In this document: one piece after another, positions 25,591 to 34,687 of the stretch
Numbering within the stretch: the stretch's first letter is position 1
How the letters are laid out: each line of letters starts with the position of its first letter
Assembly (NCBI GenBank): GCA_030646565.1
Contig: JAUSLA010000046.1
Location: 1 to 38,528, forward strand
From: a bacterium
Lineage (GTDB): Bacteria; Patescibacteriota; Minisyncoccia; Minisyncoccales; RBG-13-42-11
Direction of reading: 5' to 3'
DNA length: 38,528 nucleotides
Program-made: the position numbers and the translations under genes
Notes under the pieces: model-generated
What the model saw: the letters and a program-made list of their open reading frames with translations, nothing else
The model's database searches: none
What the model was told of the DNA's origin: nothing

Positions 25591-25711
25591 AAGAAAATTT
25601 TTACATATCTGATTCCGAATTTAGTTTCGGTTTTTTTATTTTTGAGCTATAATTTAAGTAGACATGGCTAAAATAGATAAACAGCACATTAACAAGAAAG
25701 GAGGGAAAACT

Positions 25712-26992
25712 ATGACCAGCAATGTCCTAATTATCGGTAGTGGTGGAAGAGAGCATGCACTTGCATGGAAACTCGCTCAATCACCACGCATTGGCAAGTT
25801 GTATGTTGCGCCCGGAAATGGCGGCACTCGTGATATCGCTGAAAATATCGCGATTGAAGCCACAGACGCCGGAGGTTTGGCTCGTTTTGCCGAAAAGAAT
25901 TCAATCAATCTGACAATAGTCGGTCCTGATGACCCGCTTGCGCTTGGCGTAGTTGACGTTTTTCAATCTCATGGCTTGCGCATTTTCGGACCCACTCGCG
26001 CCGCGGCACAGATTGAAGCGTCTAAAGCGTTTGCCAAACGACTTATGCGCGATAGCAATATCTCGACTGCGCCTTTTCGGATATTTCGGAAGCACGAAAA
26101 TGCTTTAGAATATGTCCGCGAACATGGCGCGCCGATTGTCGTGAAAGCAAGTGGATTGGCTCTCGGCAAAGGCGCTTATCCCTGCAAAACGCTCGCTAAA
26201 GCAGAGAAAGCTCTGGCAGAAATTATGCTTGAGCGTGCTTACAAACAAGCCGGTGATGAAGTTATCGTCGAGGAGTTTCTAAGCGGGCAAGAAGTTTCAA
26301 TTCACGCTCTCTGCGACGGCAAAACCTCAATCCTATTACCTACCGCGCAAGACCACAAGCCGATTTTCGACGGCGACAAGGGCAAGAATACTGGCGGTAT
26401 GGGAACAATTGCACCTGTACCGTGGGTTACAGATCAGACCTTGCGAGAAGTGAACGAGCAAATCGTTCGTCCGACTTTGCAAGCGCTTGTAAAGAAAGGA
26501 AAACCGTTTACTGGCTGTTTGTACCCCGGACTCAAGATGACAGACGAAGGGCCGAAAGTGCTTGAATTCAACGCAAGATTCGGCGACCCCGAAACGCAAA
26601 GCTATATGCGACTCCTCAAAACAGATTTGCTTGATGTTTTAGACGCATGCGTTGACGGAAAACTCGCCAACTTTGCTGTTGAATGGAATTCTGGTTTCAC
26701 CGTTTGCGTTGTTCTCGCTTCGGGAGGGTATCCGGGAAAGTACAAAAAGGAAATCCCGATATTCGGTATTGCTGAAGCGGAGAAAATTCCCAGTGTCGTT
26801 GTTTTCCACGCTGGCACAATGTATAGCGACCAACTTCGGACTTCTGGCGGACGCGTTCTCGGAGTTACAGCAGTCGGTAAAACTCTTCAAGAAGCTCTTG
26901 ATCGGGCGTACGAAGCAGTCCATTGCATCAGGTTCAAGGACAGGCAGTTCCGAAAAGACATCGGGGCTAAAGCTATCGCTATGGGGTTCTAA
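25712..26992 (+). CDS. purD: Phosphoribosylamine-glycine ligase
   Basis: NVLIIGSGGREHALAWKLAQSPRIGKLYVAPGNGGT, FNARFGDPETQ, SGGYPGKY; SD GGAGGG. Confidence 0.96.
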   Translation: MTSNVLIIGSGGREHALAWKLAQSPRIGKLYVAPGNGGTRDIAENIAIEATDAGGLARFAEKNSINLTIVGPDDPLALGVVDVFQSHGLRIFGPTRAAAQIEASKAFAKRLMRDSNISTAPFRIFRKHENALEYVREHGAPIVVKASGLALGKGAYPCKTLAKAEKALAEIMLERAYKQAGDEVIVEEFLSGQEVSIHALCDGKTSILLPTAQDHKPIFDGDKGKNTGGMGTIAPVPWVTDQTLREVNEQIVRPTLQALVKKGKPFTGCLYPGLKMTDEGPKVLEFNARFGDPETQSYMRLLKTDLLDVLDACVDGKLANFAVEWNSGFTVCVVLASGGYPGKYKKEIPIFGIAEAEKIPSVVVFHAGTMYSDQLRTSGGRVLGVTAVGKTLQEALDRAYEAVHCIRFKDRQFRKDIGAKAIAMGF

Positions 26993-26999
26993 TTCCTTC

Positions 27000-27020
27000 G
27001 GGGATTGAACCCCCTTTTTT
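27000..27020 (+). terminator. purD terminator
   Basis: GGGG-ATTGAA-CCCC followed by a T run. Confidence 0.75.
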
Positions 27021-27048
27021 TATTTTGAAAAAGAATTTACCGCCAAAG

Positions 27049-27089
27049 CAGTAAATTTTTCAAGCTTATTTTTCTTGAAAAATTTACTG
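27049..27089. repeat. Perfect 16-bp hairpin
   Basis: CAGTAAATTTTTCAAG-CTTATTTTT-CTTGAAAAATTTACTG. Confidence 0.9.
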
Positions 27090-27111
27090 TAATAAGTTAT
27101 GCTTAACTCAT

Positions 27112-27362
27112 AGAAAAACTTGAAATTGTCAAAGATCGTGGCGAAGCCGTTCAAATTTTGGGGGGCTGGCCGTCGCCGCCGCAGGCGGCGAAATGCGTTC
27201 GAACTATTTTAAGAATAGAGCACCATTTAGGAAATTGCAAGGAAAATGTGTTCGCTTTGCGGAGTTTATCCCGACGCAGGAGGGACTCGGCGACTAATTT
27301 GTATTCAATTTTTGGGGCAAAAACGAATTGGCGGTTTCGCATTTTGGGGGAAGAAAATTTTT
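27112..27362 (+). repeat. Recombinase-associated scar, copy 2 (alpha-beta-gamma-delta)
   Basis: alpha agaaaaacttgaaattgtc, beta 37-nt ggggggctggccgtcgccgccgcaggcggcgaaatgc, gamma gttcgaactattttaagaatagagcacca, delta. Confidence 0.85.
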
Positions 27363-27375
27363 AATAACAAAACTT

Positions 27376-28197
27376 ATGACAAAAAAAATATTTATCGTAA
27401 TCGTAATACTTGCTGTGGTTGTTATCGGTGCAATAATTTTTACGAACCGTAATAATATCAAATCGCCACTACCACCTCTGACTGACGAACTAACTGTGCC
27501 AGAATATGTGAGTGTATTTCTCGCCTCATCAGTCGAAAATAATGAGAGACTGCCCGTTTTGATTTTATCTGCTGTTGCAGGTGGTGGTTGCGATTCTGCC
27601 TCGGATTTAGAAACAAGAAAGTCATTAAATGGTGATGCCTTGGTTGTTGATATAAAGGGATATAAGTTCACCAAAGGCACCGGCGAAGTTTGCCCTGCAG
27701 TTATTTTGGAATCAAGAGCTAAGGTTAGCGTAGATCCCGGTTGGTTGAAGCAAAGTGAAGATAAAGAAATCATATTTAAATTAGGTGGACAAGATAATAG
27801 ATATAAAATTTCATATAGCAAATACCAAGTAACTTTGAGCGGGATTCAGGCGACCAACGTTATCACTAATCGACCAGGATACAATCCCCCTGAAACGCCG
27901 ATAACTTTGGAGATGACATTGTACCCCACAGATGTTGCTGTTATGTATCTTGCGGGTTCTGTTTCGTCCGCAAAAGATTACAGACCAGCAATGCGAGATT
28001 TTGCCCGAGCAAAAGAATTTATACCAGCCGAGGAAGTTTATTCCGGGCTTGAGCAAAACGAGAAAAGCCAATTTTACGTAGTACTCAAGAATCACCCTAT
28101 GCCAGAACCAAATCGCAGTGAATCGCTTGGTGAATTGCCCGGCGAGGGTGTCGGCGTTTATCTTAAACAAGTTGTTAGTGATGCAAAGCATTATTGA
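27376..28197 (+). CDS. Membrane-anchored hypothetical protein (273 aa)
   Basis: MTKKIFIVIVILAVVVIGAIIFTNRNN then extracytoplasmic domain. Confidence 0.75.
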   Translation: MTKKIFIVIVILAVVVIGAIIFTNRNNIKSPLPPLTDELTVPEYVSVFLASSVENNERLPVLILSAVAGGGCDSASDLETRKSLNGDALVVDIKGYKFTKGTGEVCPAVILESRAKVSVDPGWLKQSEDKEIIFKLGGQDNRYKISYSKYQVTLSGIQATNVITNRPGYNPPETPITLEMTLYPTDVAVMYLAGSVSSAKDYRPAMRDFARAKEFIPAEEVYSGLEQNEKSQFYVVLKNHPMPEPNRSESLGELPGEGVGVYLKQVVSDAKHY

Positions 28198-28212
28198 TTT
28201 TTTAATTTTTAA

Positions 28213-28366
28213 TTGCCGCCAAAGAAAAACTTGAAATTGTCATCGGCGCGGCTCCGCCGCGTTTTCTGAATTTCGCGGGGGGCTGGCCGTCGCCGCCGCA
28301 GGCGGCGAAATGCCGAAGGTACTGAGAAGCGAAGTACGTTCGAATTATCTTTAGAATACAGCACCA
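28213..28366 (+). repeat. Recombinase-associated scar, copy 3 (alpha-beta-gamma)
   Basis: 29-nt alpha identical to 25493-25521; 37-nt beta identical to 27160-27196; gamma similar to 27197-27225. Confidence 0.9.
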
Positions 28367-28409
28367 AACTGAGCTTGGTTTCAGCCACGCTTAACGGAGC
28401 ACAAGATAT

Positions 28410-28688
28410 ATGGCAAAACCTTTCAAAATTATAAAAGAAGTACAAGGAGAAACAAAAAAAACAACAATCACTCTGATTCTGGGTGGCTTCGGACTTGTTG
28501 CGGCGTTGGCTTGGAACGACGCAATCCAGACATTTTTTAATATTTTCTTTCCGAAAACAAGCGGCTTGGTCGGAAAATTTATTTACGCTTTAATAATCAC
28601 CTTTATTATTGTTGTTCTTTCTTCTCAATTAAGAAAAATTTCTGAAACAGAAGAACAATCAAATAACCTTGATGAAAAATCCAACTAG
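28410..28688 (+). CDS. DUF5654 family membrane protein
   Basis: TLILGGFGLVAALAWNDAIQTFFNIFFPK. Confidence 0.75.
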   Translation: MAKPFKIIKEVQGETKKTTITLILGGFGLVAALAWNDAIQTFFNIFFPKTSGLVGKFIYALIITFIIVVLSSQLRKISETEEQSNNLDEKSN

Positions 28689-28736
28689 CGCTATAATTAA
28701 AATAGAACATTTCAATAACAATAAGGAGGGAAAGAA

Positions 28737-29105
28737 ATGAGAAGAGCTAATGCTCAACTCCGCATTTTTGACGCAAAAGAAAAACTTTTGGAAATTGCGG
28801 CAATAGTAGGCCTTTTAGAAGGAGTATTTATCGGTTTGATTTTTGGCACATACTTTTATGCAAAATATAATGCGGCCGCAAGTTTGGATGGAGGAGCGCT
28901 TTTGGGCGCTGGCATCAGCTTTAGCTTAGCGATGATTTGGACAGCTGTTACTATTTCATGGACAATAAAAAACACCGATTTCGTCTCAAGGTTGAGAATA
29001 AGCGGGACAAGCGCGTTGATAAATTTTACAGCAGCTTGGATAGGATATTTTTTTAGTTCAGCAATAGGCGCCCTAGGAGCCGCTCTTCTCTCAAAGATGT
29101 TTTAG
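28737..29105 (+). CDS. Hypothetical membrane protein (122 aa)
   Basis: SD AAGGAGGG, four hydrophobic segments. Confidence 0.65.
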   Translation: MRRANAQLRIFDAKEKLLEIAAIVGLLEGVFIGLIFGTYFYAKYNAAASLDGGALLGAGISFSLAMIWTAVTISWTIKNTDFVSRLRISGTSALINFTAAWIGYFFSSAIGALGAALLSKMF

Positions 29106-29117
29106 TATATAAAAATA

Positions 29118-29205
29118 GGCGATGAGGACTGCGTCCTCATCTTCACCTTCGGTAGGCGATGAGGACTCTGCCCTCGTCTTTGTTTTCGTCCACCAGAGGC
29201 GGACT
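29118..29205. repeat. Tandem palindromic elements
   Basis: taggcgatgaggactgcgtcctcatcttcaccttcgg / taggcgatgaggactctgccctcgtctttg. Confidence 0.85.
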
Positions 29206-29213
29206 TGATACTT

Positions 29214-29248
29214 GCTGGCTATTCGTTAAACGAATAGCCAGCTTTTTT
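29214..29248 (+). terminator. Strong intrinsic terminator
   Basis: GCTGGCTATTCG-TTAAA-CGAATAGCCAGC-TTTTTT. Confidence 0.9.
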
Positions 29249-29261
29249 ATTATGAAATCAA

Positions 29262-29495
29262 TTACCCGAGCCGATAGGCGAAGGGTGGAGAAGAACGAAA
29301 GTTCTTCGATTACCCGAGCCGCAGGCGATGGGTGGAGAAGAACACGAATGTGTTCTTCGACTCATCTTCATCTGCCAAGTCCTGCGTTGCAGGACGCAGG
29401 TGGATCCGAAGAGATAAACCTCTTCTTCCGCTTCAGCTAACGCTTCAGCAAAAGAAAATTTATCTTCTTTGACCATCCCGCTTCGCTCGGTATAT
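29262..29495. repeat. Cluster of palindromic elements
   Basis: Repeated acccgagccg(a/c)aggcga(a)gggtggagaagaac...; agtcctgcgttgcaggacgcagg hairpin; ctttgaccatcccgcttcgctcgg. Confidence 0.85.
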
Positions 29496-29981
29496 AGCAA
29501 AAATTAGCCAGCCGGAAAAAACACCGACAACAGCTCCCATTAAAATGTCTGAAGGCCAATGGACTCCGGCAAAAACCCGAGAAATAGAAATTAAAAAGCT
29601 GGCAAATAAAAAGAAAACGCCGGCTTTTTTGTTGTAAAAATAAACAACGGCGGACAAGCCAAAGAAAAAAGCTGCGTGGCCGGACGGAAAAGAACCGGTT
29701 ATATCGTGAGATAAAAGCAGATTAACTTTATTTTCCACAAATGGCCTTTGTCTTTCCCAAAAAAATCTGATTAATTCTGTAATTCCAAAACGGGCCAAAA
29801 TCGCAGCTAATAGTGCCTGAAACGCCATTGGCCAGTATTTTTTTAGGTCTTTAACCAAGAATAAAAGCAAAAGCAAAAGCAAAACGTAGCCAAGATTCTC
29901 GGCGAAAAAAACTCCCGACTTATCAAGTGAAGCCCATTTTCCGGCAAATTGATTAATTTTTTGAAAAATTAAATAGTCCAT
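29460..29981 (-). CDS. PAP2 family phosphatase
   Basis: GSFPSGHAAFFFGLSAVVY and SRVFAGVHWPSDILMGAVVG. Confidence 0.92.
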   Translation of the reverse strand: MDYLIFQKINQFAGKWASLDKSGVFFAENLGYVLLLLLLLFLVKDLKKYWPMAFQALLAAILARFGITELIRFFWERQRPFVENKVNLLLSHDITGSFPSGHAAFFFGLSAVVYFYNKKAGVFFLFASFLISISRVFAGVHWPSDILMGAVVGVFSGWLIFAIYRAKRDGQRR

Positions 29982-29987
29982 ACAATT

Positions 29988-31178
29988 TTACCATTTGAAT
30001 TTTGGCGGCAAGCCCAAAAACATCAATCCCAGAGACAGGACACCCGCAATTAAAAAAGAAATGTTCAGCTGGGAGGTAAAAAGAAAAATTCCGGCTAAAA
30101 TCAGCATAAAAAAGAATCTCGCGATATTATTCAAAACTTCGCTATAAACAATAAATTCATCGGAATTTTCGCCTGCCAAAGAAACTTTTTTATAATAGAA
30201 GGTCTGAAATGGAACGCCGGCCGAAGTGCGGCACACCTGATAAAGGGTCGCAGCCAAAAAAGCGTCAAAAGGTGTCTTTACAAAATATCTTATAAGCCAA
30301 GCCATAAAGCTTAAAACGGAACCTATGTTCAAAAACCAGACGCGGTTAATAATGGTATCAGACATTCTGCCCATATACAAAGTGAATAAAGCCGTTGCTA
30401 TCAATCCAAAAGTGGTAATGCCTCCCATTGCGGCGTAACTGATTGCCAGAATGAACATAAAAAGAGGCCACAAATAAGCGTTAACCACGCTCTCGCAAGC
30501 GTCGGCAGAAATGGCTAAAGAAAATTTCCTGTTTTCTTTTTTGAAAATTCTTGCCCATGCCTTCCTGTAAGAATCGCTGTAAACAATATGGCTTTCTTTT
30601 GAAAGAAACATCGGTATGGAAGAGGCAAATAAGACCACTAAAACCGCGCTGAATAAAGCCGGGTATCCTCCGGCGCTCAAAATAACTCCGCCAAGAACAG
30701 GGCTGATAATTGTCGGCAAAATCAAAGCAACATTCATTTTACCGACTTCTCTGCCCTGATATTGCCCTCCGGAAAGGCGAGAAAAATCCACATGAAAAGC
30801 TGGCCAAAAAAGCGTCATTCCGATACCCTTAAGAAGCATGGCAAGAGGTACTAGTAAAAAAGATTTTTGGATTAAAGACAGAGCAATAAAATAACCAAAG
30901 AAGAAAAAATGACTGAAAAGCATGCTTTTTCTCGCTCCGATCCTTGTCATTAATTTCCCTCCGAATACCGCAAATAAACCGTAAATGCCGTGGATAACTC
31001 CAAAATACAAAATAGTCAGAGATAAAGATTTTCCAAAATAAAGATAAAGATAAACCGGCTCAAAAATCACAACCATTCCAATAGCTAAGGCTCTTATGGC
31101 AATGCTGGTGAAAAACTGGCTTGAAGATTGTTTCAAAAAACGGCGGAAAAAATTAGCCGGCGATGAATCAAAAAACAT
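29988..31178 (-). CDS. MFS transporter
   Basis: 396 aa, 12 hydrophobic segments, GGKLMTRIGARKSMLF loop. Confidence 0.85.
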   Translation of the reverse strand: MFFDSSPANFFRRFLKQSSSQFFTSIAIRALAIGMVVIFEPVYLYLYFGKSLSLTILYFGVIHGIYGLFAVFGGKLMTRIGARKSMLFSHFFFFGYFIALSLIQKSFLLVPLAMLLKGIGMTLFWPAFHVDFSRLSGGQYQGREVGKMNVALILPTIISPVLGGVILSAGGYPALFSAVLVVLFASSIPMFLSKESHIVYSDSYRKAWARIFKKENRKFSLAISADACESVVNAYLWPLFMFILAISYAAMGGITTFGLIATALFTLYMGRMSDTIINRVWFLNIGSVLSFMAWLIRYFVKTPFDAFLAATLYQVCRTSAGVPFQTFYYKKVSLAGENSDEFIVYSEVLNNIARFFFMLILAGIFLFTSQLNISFLIAGVLSLGLMFLGLPPKFKW

Positions 31179-31181
31179 TTG

Positions 31182-31778
31182 TTATTTTCTGATAATTTTT
31201 GGGTTTTTATTCGTTATGTCAACCACGGTTGAGGGTTTGGAAAAATTTAAACTGCCCCCATCAATAATTAAATCCGGCTGATATCTTTGGCCCTTAAATT
31301 GGTTTACTACTTCTTGAATTTTTGTTGAAGCCAACCCGCCGGAAATATTAGCCGAAGTTCCGGTAAACGGACGATTAAGTTGCTTAGCTAAGCTAAGCAA
31401 TAACCCGTATTTTGGAATGCGGAGGGCAATTGTTCTTTTATCAACCCCATATATATTTTTTTTCATCTTTTTTCTCTCCAAAACCGCCGTTACTTTTCCC
31501 GGCCAGACCGATTCTAAAAATTTTTCCTGTTTTTTATCTATCTTGGCTATTTTTTTTGCCATTTTAATATCTTTTACAAAAATGGGGAGCGGCTTTTTCT
31601 TGTCTCTTTTTTTAATTCTAAAAAGTTTTGCAACCGCTTTTTTGTTTGTAGCATCGCAAATTAATCCATAAACCGTATCGGTCGGGAAAACAATGATCTT
31701 TCCCGCCTTGATAAATTCTGCCGCTATTTTAATTATTTCCTTGAGATTATTCTTTTTTACTTTTAGGATTTCCAGCAT
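31182..31778 (-). CDS. tsaC: L-threonylcarbamoyladenylate synthase (Sua5/YciO/YrdC)
   Basis: GKIIVFPTDTVYGLICDATN, RIKKRDKKKPLPIFV, TGTSANISGG. Confidence 0.92.
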   Translation of the reverse strand: MLEILKVKKNNLKEIIKIAAEFIKAGKIIVFPTDTVYGLICDATNKKAVAKLFRIKKRDKKKPLPIFVKDIKMAKKIAKIDKKQEKFLESVWPGKVTAVLERKKMKKNIYGVDKRTIALRIPKYGLLLSLAKQLNRPFTGTSANISGGLASTKIQEVVNQFKGQRYQPDLIIDGGSLNFSKPSTVVDITNKNPKIIRK

Positions 31779-31796
31779 TTATCATACATTAATCAA

Positions 31797-32192
31797 CTAT
31801 AAATATTTTATCAAGAGGACTATTTCTCGTATAAAATATGCCATCCACCCAGCGAGAGCTAACCATCCGATCGCGACAAGTGTTGGATTAGAAAAACTAA
31901 AATAAATAATGAAAAGGACAAAAACGGATAAGGCAAATATTCTTAAAATATTTAATAATTTTTTATCAAAAGCCACTGAAAGAAAGGTAAAAACACTAAA
32001 AAATAATAAGATTAAAATGATAACGTCAAGGAATTCAAACTTTGGCGATGAGAATAAAAGAAATATCAAAAATATTAATAAATCAAAAATACTAAGAAAA
32101 ATAGACAGAACTTTAAAACCTCTCTTTTTTTCTTCACTGGTAAGATTATTGGGTCTAGCGACTAAAATGTGTTTAAATTCTTTCCATTTCAT
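31797..32192 (-). CDS. Hypothetical membrane protein
   Basis: Four hydrophobic segments. Confidence 0.55.
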   Translation of the reverse strand: MKWKEFKHILVARPNNLTSEEKKRGFKVLSIFLSIFDLLIFLIFLLFSSPKFEFLDVIILILLFFSVFTFLSVAFDKKLLNILRIFALSVFVLFIIYFSFSNPTLVAIGWLALAGWMAYFIREIVLLIKYL

Positions 32193-32290
32193 ATTTTTAT
32201 CATATCAAAAAATTTTCTAATTAGCGATCATTGAATATTAAGGACAGCGCTTACCAGCCAAAAGAACTCTTGTATTGTTGGGGGAAATAA

Positions 32291-32329
32291 AAAGAGAGGC
32301 AATCCTAGAAACTAGGAACTGCCTCTTTT
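32291..32329 (-). terminator. Terminator after the glmU-like gene
   Basis: AAGAGGCAGTTCCTAG-TTT-CTAGGATTGCCTCT followed by CTTTTTATTT. Confidence 0.7.
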
Positions 32330-32343
32330 GTCAAGGTGAAAAA

Positions 32344-33549
32344 TTATTTTTGCACATTACTTGATTTAGCGAAAAAAGTAGTTTTGTCTTTAACGTTTTG
32401 AGCAACAATGGTGCCGGGTCCCACAACACAATCCGAACCGATTAAAATACCCGGCATCGTGCTGACGCTAATCCCAACGCTTGTATCATTACCTACAGCT
32501 ATCCCGAAATAATCTAACCCCGTATCAATCTTTTTTCCTTTTACAATAGATTTTATATTCCCCCTGTCAATTCTCCGATTGGCCGTAATGAATCCTGCTC
32601 CAAAGCGGCAATTCTTACCTATGATGGAATCACCAACATAACCTGAATGAAAATGAGTTCCTTCCTGAACAATTGAATTTTTTATTTCAAAAAAAGCGCC
32701 TGTTTTTACATTATTCTCTAAATTCACAGGACCTCTTAAAACATTGTTATCTCCTATCTGGCAATTTTCTCCAATATAGACCTTGCCCTTGATGATAACG
32801 TTTTCTCCAAGAATGGCCGAGGGCGCAATATAATTTTGAAAACTTTCCGTTTCCAGCATTGTTTTGGAAATTAATAAAATATCCCAAGGATATTTTAAAG
32901 AAGGAATGTCTTTTCGCCAAAAAATAAATTCTGCTTTTTTTTCCTTCAAATATATATTAAGAGCATCTATAAAATCGGCTTCGTGATGTTTTGGCAAGTT
33001 TTGATAATAGTTAAAAAAATCTGGCTCTAAAAAATAGATTCCCTTTGTTTTGATCTTAGAAGGTTCTTTCCCGGGATCAGGATTCTCCACTATTTCTACA
33101 ACTCGCCCTTCTTCCAGCTTGAAAATACCGTAATCCCAAGGGGTGGTGGTTTCTGCCCCAACCAAAACCATCTGGGGATGCGTCGCCTGATATTTTGTTA
33201 AAATTTCCTCAGCAATGTCTTTAATTGAAATTTCTGAGGCCCAAACTATAAAAAACGGCTCTTTAATAAAATCTTTTGCCTGAAAAATAGCATTGCCTGT
33301 TCCAAGGGGCTTTTCTTGAATAAAAAAAGTTAGGTTAACATTTAAATCCCGGCTGGCTGTTTCCAAATCTTCTTTGAGAGAAAAATTAGAGTTTGTTACT
33401 ATCGCTATGTCCTTAACGCCGTTTTCTTTTAAGCCCTTGATTGTCCAGTAAATCAAGGGCTTTCCTAATATTTTAATTTGGGATTTATGTTTTTGATTTA
33501 ACGGCCAGAAACGGGAAGATTCGCCGGCTGCCAAAATTACTGCCTGCAT
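32344..33549 (-). CDS. Sugar-1-phosphate nucleotidylyltransferase with left-handed beta-helix domain (GlmU-like)
   Basis: MQAVILAAGESSRFWPLN, GTGNAIFQAKDF; C-terminal hexapeptide repeats. Confidence 0.88.
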   Translation of the reverse strand: MQAVILAAGESSRFWPLNQKHKSQIKILGKPLIYWTIKGLKENGVKDIAIVTNSNFSLKEDLETASRDLNVNLTFFIQEKPLGTGNAIFQAKDFIKEPFFIVWASEISIKDIAEEILTKYQATHPQMVLVGAETTTPWDYGIFKLEEGRVVEIVENPDPGKEPSKIKTKGIYFLEPDFFNYYQNLPKHHEADFIDALNIYLKEKKAEFIFWRKDIPSLKYPWDILLISKTMLETESFQNYIAPSAILGENVIIKGKVYIGENCQIGDNNVLRGPVNLENNVKTGAFFEIKNSIVQEGTHFHSGYVGDSIIGKNCRFGAGFITANRRIDRGNIKSIVKGKKIDTGLDYFGIAVGNDTSVGISVSTMPGILIGSDCVVGPGTIVAQNVKDKTTFFAKSSNVQK

Positions 33550-34529
33550 AAGTTTAATATAATTTTTGCTAATTTTTTGGAATCATGGACCACAAGACCA
33601 GATTGTGGCAAAAGATCAGCTCCTATAAATTTTTTGTCTTTTTTTAAGTTTTCGTCAAAATCTACCAAATCTAAAAGTTCGGGATACTCTTTTTGGTGTT
33701 TTTTAATGGCCGAGGTCTCCGGTTTTTTCGTATTATAAACAACGAAATCCAATTTCTTGCCTAATAAATTTTCTATCGCATCAGTAAAATCTATGACTGA
33801 AAAACCGTTCGTTTCTCCGTCTTTCGTCATTAAATTGCAAATATAAACAGTTTTCGTTTTGCTTTTTTTGACTGCCTCGCTTACGCCCTTGGTCAGCAAA
33901 ATCTGAGCTAAAGTCGAATATAAATCCCCTGGCCCTATGACTATTAAATCTGATTTTAAGATAGCGTTTACGGCTTTAGGGTAAGCATTTGGCTCCGGTT
34001 TTAAAAAAACTTTTTTAATTTTCAATTTTTTATCATGCCGGGGCTTGTCAATGTTTTTTTCTCCGGAAACTATCTGCCCGCCCTCTAATACCGCGCAGAC
34101 ATCTGCGTCCTCAAGAGTTGCCGGTAAAATTTCATACTGCGGAGGAATTTTTAAAACTTCCCTATATACTTTTAACACGCTTTCGTAGTCTCCTTTATAA
34201 TTTCCATCTTGCGTTACCATAGCCGTACCCAAAACATTTGCTATAACCAGACCTAAATACTGACCGTCTTTAAAGCGGATATTAAAAGCATCTTTTACTT
34301 CCTGACTACTTCCAGATAAAGCTAAAAAAGCCCGGCGGATATCGCCGAAAGAAACATTGGTCTTATACATTTCTCTTTCTTTGCCCGCCGAACCCCCGCT
34401 GTCCAACATCGCGCAAATAACCGATAATTTGACAGGATATTTTTTAAGGCCTTTCAGAACAGCTTTTGGCATGGCGCTTCCGCCGCCCAAACAGACGATT
34501 TTCGACATTTTTTGAAGCAATTTTGACAT
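33537..34529 (-). CDS. yvcK: YvcK/CofD-like (GAF) protein
   Basis: KIVCLGGGSAMPKAVLKGLKKYPVKLSVICAMLDSGGSAGKER, VIGPGDLYSTLAQILL. Confidence 0.88.
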   Translation of the reverse strand: MSKLLQKMSKIVCLGGGSAMPKAVLKGLKKYPVKLSVICAMLDSGGSAGKEREMYKTNVSFGDIRRAFLALSGSSQEVKDAFNIRFKDGQYLGLVIANVLGTAMVTQDGNYKGDYESVLKVYREVLKIPPQYEILPATLEDADVCAVLEGGQIVSGEKNIDKPRHDKKLKIKKVFLKPEPNAYPKAVNAILKSDLIVIGPGDLYSTLAQILLTKGVSEAVKKSKTKTVYICNLMTKDGETNGFSVIDFTDAIENLLGKKLDFVVYNTKKPETSAIKKHQKEYPELLDLVDFDENLKKDKKFIGADLLPQSGLVVHDSKKLAKIILNLCRQ

Positions 34530-34570
34530 ACCTTGTTTTCTATCGTAAACTAAAAATAACTTAAAATCAA

Positions 34571-34687
34571 CTATCAAGTTCCGCAAAGCGGAACGCAGAT
34601 GAAGATGAGGACGCAGTCCTCATCGCCTACCGCTATCAAGTTCCGCAAAGCGTGACGAAGGTGGAAAAGAAAAACATTTCTTTGACT
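34571..34687. repeat. Palindromic elements ending at the murA start codon
   Basis: ctatcaagttccgcaaagcg direct repeat at 34571-34590 and 34633-34652; gatgaggacgcagtcctcatc hairpin; right edge tttctttgactATG. Confidence 0.88.

Noticed and set aside
27151-27452. ORFs around 27151-27452 (e.g. MGGWPSPPQAAKCVRT..., MCSLCGVYPDAGG...)
   Set aside because: These are translations of the recombinase-associated scar repeats, overlap in several frames and lack proper starts.
29118-29495. CRISPR array
   Set aside because: Repeats are palindromic modules of varying spacing and sequence with no regular repeat-spacer pattern and no cas genes.
29159-29500. ORFs 29159-29440 (+) and 29258-29500 (-)
   Set aside because: Entirely made of palindromic repeat modules; no SD or recognisable domain.
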